A stretch of DNA of 64,000 nucleotides from Streptomyces tateyamensis. GTDB taxonomy: Bacteria > Actinomycetota > Actinomycetes > Streptomycetales > Streptomycetaceae. Location: assembly GCF_003205575.1 (NCBI RefSeq), contig NZ_PYBW01000070.1:21334-85333 (forward strand). The letters run 5' to 3'. Under the pieces are notes generated by a model that ran no database searches, was not told the DNA's origin, and saw only the letters and a list, made by a program, of their open reading frames with translations. This document shows positions 59,701 through 64,000 of this stretch, piece by piece. Position 1 is the stretch's first letter, and the number at the start of each line of letters is the position of its first letter. The translations under genes and the position numbers were made by a program.

Positions 59701-62568
59701 ATGACACAGCAGCAGGACCCCCAGACCAGGAGCAGCGCCCTGTCCGAGGACGAGATCAGCCCCGCCGAGGCCTATGCCGCCGCGCGTCGCCGCAGCCAGG
59801 AGCAGGCCACGGCGCTGTACGGCTTCCGGCAGTTGTACGACTTCCCGCTGGACGCGTTCCAGTTGGAGGCCTGCCAGGCCCTGGAGGGTGGCGAGGGCGT
59901 GCTGGTCGCCGCGCCCACCGGCTCGGGCAAGACCATCGTGGGCGAGTTCGCCGTGCACCTGGCGCTGGCCGCCGGGCGCAAGTGCTTCTACACCACGCCG
60001 ATCAAGGCGCTCTCCAACCAGAAGTACGCCGACCTGGTCAAGCGCTACGGCGCTGACAAGGTCGGCCTGCTCACCGGCGACAACTCGGTCAACGGCGACG
60101 CCCCCGTGGTGGTGATGACCACCGAGGTGCTGCGCAACATGCTCTACGCCGGTTCGCAGACCCTCGGCGGCCTCGGCTACGTGGTGATGGACGAGGTGCA
60201 CTACCTCGCCGACCGGTTCCGCGGCGCGGTCTGGGAGGAGGTGATCATCCACCTGCCCGAGTCCGTCACCCTGGTCTCGCTCTCCGCCACCGTCTCCAAC
60301 GCCGAGGAGTTCGGCGACTGGCTGGACACCGTGCGCGGCGGCACCAAGGTGATCGTCGCCGAGCACCGCCCGGTGCCGCTGTGGCAGCACGTGATGGCCG
60401 GCAACCGGATGTACGACCTCTTCTCCAACCCGGACGTGGACGGGCGCCCCAAGGGCAACCAGAAGAACCCCGCCAAGGCGGTCAACCCCGAGCTGGTCCG
60501 GCTGGCCCGCTCCGAGGCCGACCGCAACCCGCGGTTCGCCGGCCGCGGCCGCGGCCGCTCGCTGCCGAACGGCCGGCCCAGCCGGGTCTGGACCCCGGGC
60601 CGGGCGGACGTGATCGAGCGGCTGGACGCCGAGGGCCTGCTGCCCGCGATCACCTTCATCTTCAGCCGGGCCGGCTGCGAGGCCGCCGTGCAGCAGGTGC
60701 TCCACTCCGGCCTGCGGCTGAACGGGGAGAACGAGCGGCTGCAGGTGCGCTCGATCGTGGAGGACCGCTGCGCGGCCATCCCGGACGAGGACCTGCACGT
60801 GCTCGGCTACTTCGAGTGGCTGGACGCGCTGGAGCGCGGCGTCGCCGCCCACCACGCCGGGATGCTGCCGCGGTTCAAGGAGGTCGTCGAGGAGCTCTTC
60901 CTGCGCGGCCTGATCAAGGTGGTCTTCGCCACCGAGACGCTGGCCCTCGGCATCAACATGCCGGCCCGCTCGGTGGTCATGGAGAAGCTGGTCAAGTGGA
61001 ACGGCGAGGCGCACGCCGACATCACCCCCGGTGAGTACACCCAGCTCACCGGCCGGGCCGGGCGCCGCGGCATCGACGTCGAGGGCCACGCCGTGGTGCT
61101 CTGGCAGCGCGGGCTCGACCCGGAGGCGCTGGCCGGCCTGGCCGGCACCCGCACCTACCCGCTGCGGTCCTCGTTCCGGCCGTCCTACAACATGGCGGTC
61201 AACCTGGTCGCCCAGTTCGGCCGGCACCGCTCGCGCGAGCTGCTCGAGACGTCGTTCGCGCAGTTCCAGGCCGACCGCTCGGTGGTCGGGGTGGCCCGCC
61301 AGGTGCAGAAGAACGAGGAGGGCCTGGCCGGCTACCAGGAGGCGATGACCTGTCACCTCGGTGACTTCACCGAGTACATGGAGCTGCGCCGCAAGCTCAA
61401 GGACCGGGAGAACGAGCTGGCCCGCGAGGGCAGCAGCCAGCGCCGGGCCGCCGCGGTCGAGTCGATCGAGGCGCTCAGGCCGGGCGACGTGATCCATGTG
61501 CCGACCGGCAAGTTCGCCGGGCTGGCGCTGGTGCTGGACCCGGGCCTGCCGCCGGTCAGCCGCTCCCCGCGCGGCGGCCCGCGCCACCCGGACTTCCAGG
61601 ACGGGCCGCGCCCGGTGGTGCTCACCGCCGAGCGGCAGGTCAAGCGGCTGGCGATGATCGACTTCCCGCACCCCGTGACGGCGCTCGACCGGGTGCGGAT
61701 CCCCAAGTCCTTCAACCCGCGCTCCCCGCAGTCCCGGCGCGACCTGGCCTCCGCGCTGCGCACCAAGGCCGGCCACCTGGAGCCGGAGCGGTACCACAAG
61801 TCCCGCGCGGCCGCGGCCGACGACCCGGAGCTGGCCCGGCTGCGCACCGCGCTGCGGGCCCACCCCTGCCACGGGTGCGCCGAGCGCGAGGACCACGCCC
61901 GGTGGGCCGAGCGGTACCACCGCCTGCACCGGGACACCGACGTGCTGGAGCGCAAGATGCGCTCGCGCACCCACACCATCGCGCGCACCTTCGACCGGGT
62001 GTGCGGGCTGCTCACCGACCTGGGCTACCTCCATGGCGACACCGTGACGGACGACGGCAAGCGGCTCGGCCGGCTCTACGGCGAGCTGGACCTGCTGGCC
62101 TCCGAGTGCATCCGCGAGGGCGTCTGGGACGACCTGGCCGCCGCCGAACTCGCGGCCTGCGCCTCGGCCCTGGTGTACGAGGCGCGGCAGGCGGACGACG
62201 CGGCCTCGCCCAGGCTGCCCGAGGGCAAGGCCAAGGACGCGATGGGCCGGATGGTGCGGATCTGGGGCCACCTGGACGCGTTGGAGGAGCAGCACCGGAT
62301 CAACACCGCGGAGGGCGTCGGCCAGCGCGAGCCGGACCTCGGGTTCGCCTGGGCCGCCTACCGCTGGGCGCTGGGCCACAGCCTGGACCAGGTGCTGCGG
62401 GACGCCGAGATGCCGGCCGGCGACTTCGTCCGGTGGACCAAGCAGCTGATCGACGTGCTCGGCCAGATCCAGGACGCGGCGGCCGAGGACCCGCAGCTGC
62501 GCAGCACCGCCCGCAAGGCGGTGGACGCGCTGCGGCGCGGCATCATCGCCTACTCGTCGGTGGCCTGA
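59701..62568 (+). CDS. Ski2/Mtr4-like DEAD/DEAH-box RNA helicase
   Basis: A 955-residue superfamily 2 helicase. Motif I is APTGSGKT, Ia TTPIKALSNQK, II DEVH in VVMDEVHYLADRFRG, III SATVSNAEEF, and V/VI are ATETLALGINMPARSVV (in parts) and QLTGRAGRRGIDVEG. A cysteine pair CHGC and long helical regions follow (LDALEEQHRINTAEGVG), as in the DSHCT end of Ski2/HelY proteins. It probably unwinds structured RNA in decay or ribosome assembly. In streptomycetes it is usually close to tatC, here 40 kb away. Confidence 0.92.
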   Translation: MTQQQDPQTRSSALSEDEISPAEAYAAARRRSQEQATALYGFRQLYDFPLDAFQLEACQALEGGEGVLVAAPTGSGKTIVGEFAVHLALAAGRKCFYTTPIKALSNQKYADLVKRYGADKVGLLTGDNSVNGDAPVVVMTTEVLRNMLYAGSQTLGGLGYVVMDEVHYLADRFRGAVWEEVIIHLPESVTLVSLSATVSNAEEFGDWLDTVRGGTKVIVAEHRPVPLWQHVMAGNRMYDLFSNPDVDGRPKGNQKNPAKAVNPELVRLARSEADRNPRFAGRGRGRSLPNGRPSRVWTPGRADVIERLDAEGLLPAITFIFSRAGCEAAVQQVLHSGLRLNGENERLQVRSIVEDRCAAIPDEDLHVLGYFEWLDALERGVAAHHAGMLPRFKEVVEELFLRGLIKVVFATETLALGINMPARSVVMEKLVKWNGEAHADITPGEYTQLTGRAGRRGIDVEGHAVVLWQRGLDPEALAGLAGTRTYPLRSSFRPSYNMAVNLVAQFGRHRSRELLETSFAQFQADRSVVGVARQVQKNEEGLAGYQEAMTCHLGDFTEYMELRRKLKDRENELAREGSSQRRAAAVESIEALRPGDVIHVPTGKFAGLALVLDPGLPPVSRSPRGGPRHPDFQDGPRPVVLTAERQVKRLAMIDFPHPVTALDRVRIPKSFNPRSPQSRRDLASALRTKAGHLEPERYHKSRAAAADDPELARLRTALRAHPCHGCAEREDHARWAERYHRLHRDTDVLERKMRSRTHTIARTFDRVCGLLTDLGYLHGDTVTDDGKRLGRLYGELDLLASECIREGVWDDLAAAELAACASALVYEARQADDAASPRLPEGKAKDAMGRMVRIWGHLDALEEQHRINTAEGVGQREPDLGFAWAAYRWALGHSLDQVLRDAEMPAGDFVRWTKQLIDVLGQIQDAAAEDPQLRSTARKAVDALRRGIIAYSSVA

Positions 62569-62585
62569 GCCGGTACCGCTGCGAC

Positions 62586-62625
62586 GGGTCGGCCCCGGGG
62601 GACCGCGGTCCCCCGGGGCCGACCC
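62586..62625. terminator. 40-base perfect palindrome, bidirectional terminator
   Basis: Bases 62586-62605 and 62606-62625 are exact reverse complements with no spacer. It lies 18 bases after the helicase stop and 11 bases before the stop of the convergent phosphodiesterase gene. In RNA it forms a long GC-rich hairpin. Confidence 0.8.
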
Positions 62626-62635
62626 TGACCGGGCG

Positions 62636-63676
62636 TCAGCCCAGCTGGAAGGTGGCCTCGACCGGGTAGTGGTCGCTGGGCGACCTGGTGTCCAGCAGGC
62701 CGGCGGTCCAGCCCGCCTGCGGGTCCAGGTCGGCCGTCACCTTGGGCAGCGCGACCGGGGCGGGGCGGCCCGGCGCGTTCAGGTAGCCGAGGTAGTCCAG
62801 GTCGTCCCGGTAGTCCGCCGGGAAGGTCTCCACGCCCGCCATGTACTGGCACCAGGCCGAGACGGTGCAGTCCATCGTGGTCAGCGTCTGGGCCGGGTCG
62901 AGCGCGGGGGTGCCGAGCACGCCGCCGACCGCGGCCTGCGCGTTGGCGTAGTCGCCGCGGGACTGCCCGTGGTAGTACTCCACGTTCAGGTCGCCGCCGA
63001 ACAGCACCGGGGCGGAGCTGCCCACGATGCCGTTCACCCAGGACTTGACCTCGCCCAGCTGGGCCAGCCGGGTGGCCTGGGTGGTGTTGGTGGAGGTGCC
63101 GTCCTGGTCGGCCTGCAGGTGGGTGCCGGCCACCCAGGTCTGCACGCCGCCCTTGTTGATCTTGGCCAGCACGGCGCCCTTGTTGGCGTTGTAGTCCCAG
63201 GTGCCGCTGGTGGACGCGGTGTAGACGTGGGCGTACTGGGCCGCGATCGGGTACTTCGACAGGATCATCGTCCCGCCGTTGATCACGAACCAGGAGTTGG
63301 AGCAGTTGCCGCTGATGCCGTTCCAGCCGCCGCCCGAGCAGGTCTGGCCCACCACGGGAGTGTGGTACGGGTACAGGTCGGCGAGCTTGGCGACGATGTC
63401 GTCGGTCGACGTGTGGTTGAACAGCTCGTCCAGCACGACCACGTCGTCGTTGTGCTGACGGATGATTGACTCGACCACGGGGGTGCGGGTCGAGGCCTGC
63501 TCGTTCTGGCTCCAGTCGACGGCGGCGGTGCCGAGGTCGACGTTCCAGGCCAGGACCGACAGGGTCGAGCCGCCGGCCGCGGAGGCGGGGGTGGCGGCAG
63601 CGACGGCCGTGCCGCTGAGCAGCGCGGACGCAACGACGGCCGAGCCGAGTGCGGCGGCAGTACGGCGCAGAGTCAT
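62636..63676 (-). CDS. secreted endonuclease/exonuclease/phosphatase-family enzyme, sphingomyelinase C-like
   Basis: A 346-residue exported hydrolase. The signal peptide (about 1-35, SAVVASALLSGTAVAAATPA) is followed by the EEP fold: metal-binding Asn/Asp in VLAWNVD, Glu in VVVLDELFNH, catalytic His in VAGTHLQADQDG, DLN in LFGGDLNVEYYHG and the final SDHYPVEATF. The layout fits bacterial neutral sphingomyelinase C or a related secreted phosphodiesterase rather than a DNase I. The ATG at 63676 has AGGAG upstream. Phosphate-limited expression is common in this family but no PHO box was recognised. Confidence 0.8.
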   Translation of the reverse strand: MTLRRTAAALGSAVVASALLSGTAVAAATPASAAGGSTLSVLAWNVDLGTAAVDWSQNEQASTRTPVVESIIRQHNDDVVVLDELFNHTSTDDIVAKLADLYPYHTPVVGQTCSGGGWNGISGNCSNSWFVINGGTMILSKYPIAAQYAHVYTASTSGTWDYNANKGAVLAKINKGGVQTWVAGTHLQADQDGTSTNTTQATRLAQLGEVKSWVNGIVGSSAPVLFGGDLNVEYYHGQSRGDYANAQAAVGGVLGTPALDPAQTLTTMDCTVSAWCQYMAGVETFPADYRDDLDYLGYLNAPGRPAPVALPKVTADLDPQAGWTAGLLDTRSPSDHYPVEATFQLG

Positions 63677-63805
63677 GGAGGGTACTCCTGAGACGGAATC
63701 AGATGATGGTCCGACGCGGAGCGACGGACCGCCGGAAACCGTAGCTACCCGCGGGTACATCCGAACGAACAGCAGGAAGATGGCTGTACAACCTTCTGGG
63801 TGTGC

Positions 63806-64000
63806 TCAGTCGTCCAGCGCCCCGTGCGCGAGCTCGTCGGCGATGGTGGCCAGCACCTCGGGCGCCGAGTCGCCGGTCAGGTAGAAGTGCCCGCCCGGGA
63901 ACACGTGCAGCGAGCCTGGCCCGGTGCTGACGGTCCGCCAGCGCTCCAGCTCCTCGACCGTGACGGTGTCCTCGGTGCCGCCCAGCATGGTGACCGGGCA
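63806..64000 (-). CDS. type II thioesterase, C-terminal fragment (runs off the window)
   Basis: The last 64 residues of an alpha/beta-hydrolase thioesterase. The catalytic Asp lies in PVTMLGGTEDTVTVEELERW, read in parts, and the His in HVFPGGHFYLTGD, which matches the GrsT/RifR family that removes aberrant acyl groups from NRPS/PKS carrier domains. The start and the Ser lie beyond the right edge. It suggests that a secondary-metabolite gene cluster may lie to the right. Confidence 0.85.
   Translation of the reverse strand, partial: CPVTMLGGTEDTVTVEELERWRTVSTGPGSLHVFPGGHFYLTGDSAPEVLATIADELAHGALDD

Noticed and set aside
59146-62379. Minus-strand open frame of over 1000 codons opposite the helicase gene
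   Set aside because: It is antisense to a well-conserved helicase, rich in Gly/Arg/Val/Leu, and only its last 124 codons form a plausible protein (the roadblock-like gene).

Overview
The window is high-GC actinobacterial chromosome, most likely from the Streptomycetaceae (Streptomyces or Kitasatospora). The evidence is very GC-rich third codon positions, frequent GTG and TTG starts, many start codons 6-9 bases after a -10-like hexamer with no Shine-Dalgarno, and a complete Pup-proteasome locus in the usual actinomycete order. I see no rRNA, tRNA, CRISPR array, insertion sequence or prophage.

Left part (1-20 kb), a conserved housekeeping block: a NarL-type response regulator and a RecB-like nuclease on the minus strand; then on the plus strand a site-2 protease, tRNA m1A58 methyltransferase and a secreted protein; a minus-strand ferredoxin; then the proteasome locus arc/mpa - dop - pup - endonuclease VII-like gene - prcB - prcA - pafA, followed by two exported FKBP prolyl isomerases, one cytosolic FKBP, pafB, pafC, two tiny proteins, tatA and tatC. 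Dop readies Pup (here ending in Gln), PafA attaches it to target lysines, and the ARC ATPase (ending in GQYL) unfolds tagged proteins into the PrcAB core.

Middle part (20-59 kb), an accessory region between tatC and a Ski2-like helicase, genes that to my knowledge lie close together in many streptomycetes. First comes a hydroxyproline/proline catabolic operon (20.0-29.2 kb): three-subunit D-hydroxyproline dehydrogenase, pyrroline-4-hydroxy-2-carboxylate deaminase, two proline racemase-family epimerases, an aldehyde dehydrogenase, an ornithine-cyclodeaminase-family reductase and a GntR regulator. Then follow a frameshifted Uma2 gene, an ABC exporter divergent from a two-component system (resembling the corynebacterial HrtBA-ChrSA haem module), two secreted proteins, a TetR regulator, nitronate monooxygenase, an orphan NRPS condensation domain, glutathione peroxidase, an AhpD-like protein, an acyltransferase, a Ser/Thr kinase relic without a kinase domain, an MBL hydrolase and small hypotheticals. 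From 46.5 kb come an Xaa-Pro aminopeptidase divergent from a five-gene dipeptide ABC transporter, an alpha-galactosidase, and a DPP-IV-like S9 peptidase divergent from a class V aminotransferase.

Right part (59-64 kb): a roadblock-like protein, the helicase, a secreted sphingomyelinase-like phosphodiesterase and the C-terminal end of a type II thioesterase that runs off the window.

The main new idea is that the hydroxyproline operon, the DPP-IV peptidase and the dipeptide transporter/Xaa-Pro aminopeptidase may form one system for using collagen-like, proline-rich peptides. Their promoters carry related TGTGA(C/A)AT elements overlapping the -10 or spacer, which the local GntR protein could bind. 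The link is inferred and testable.
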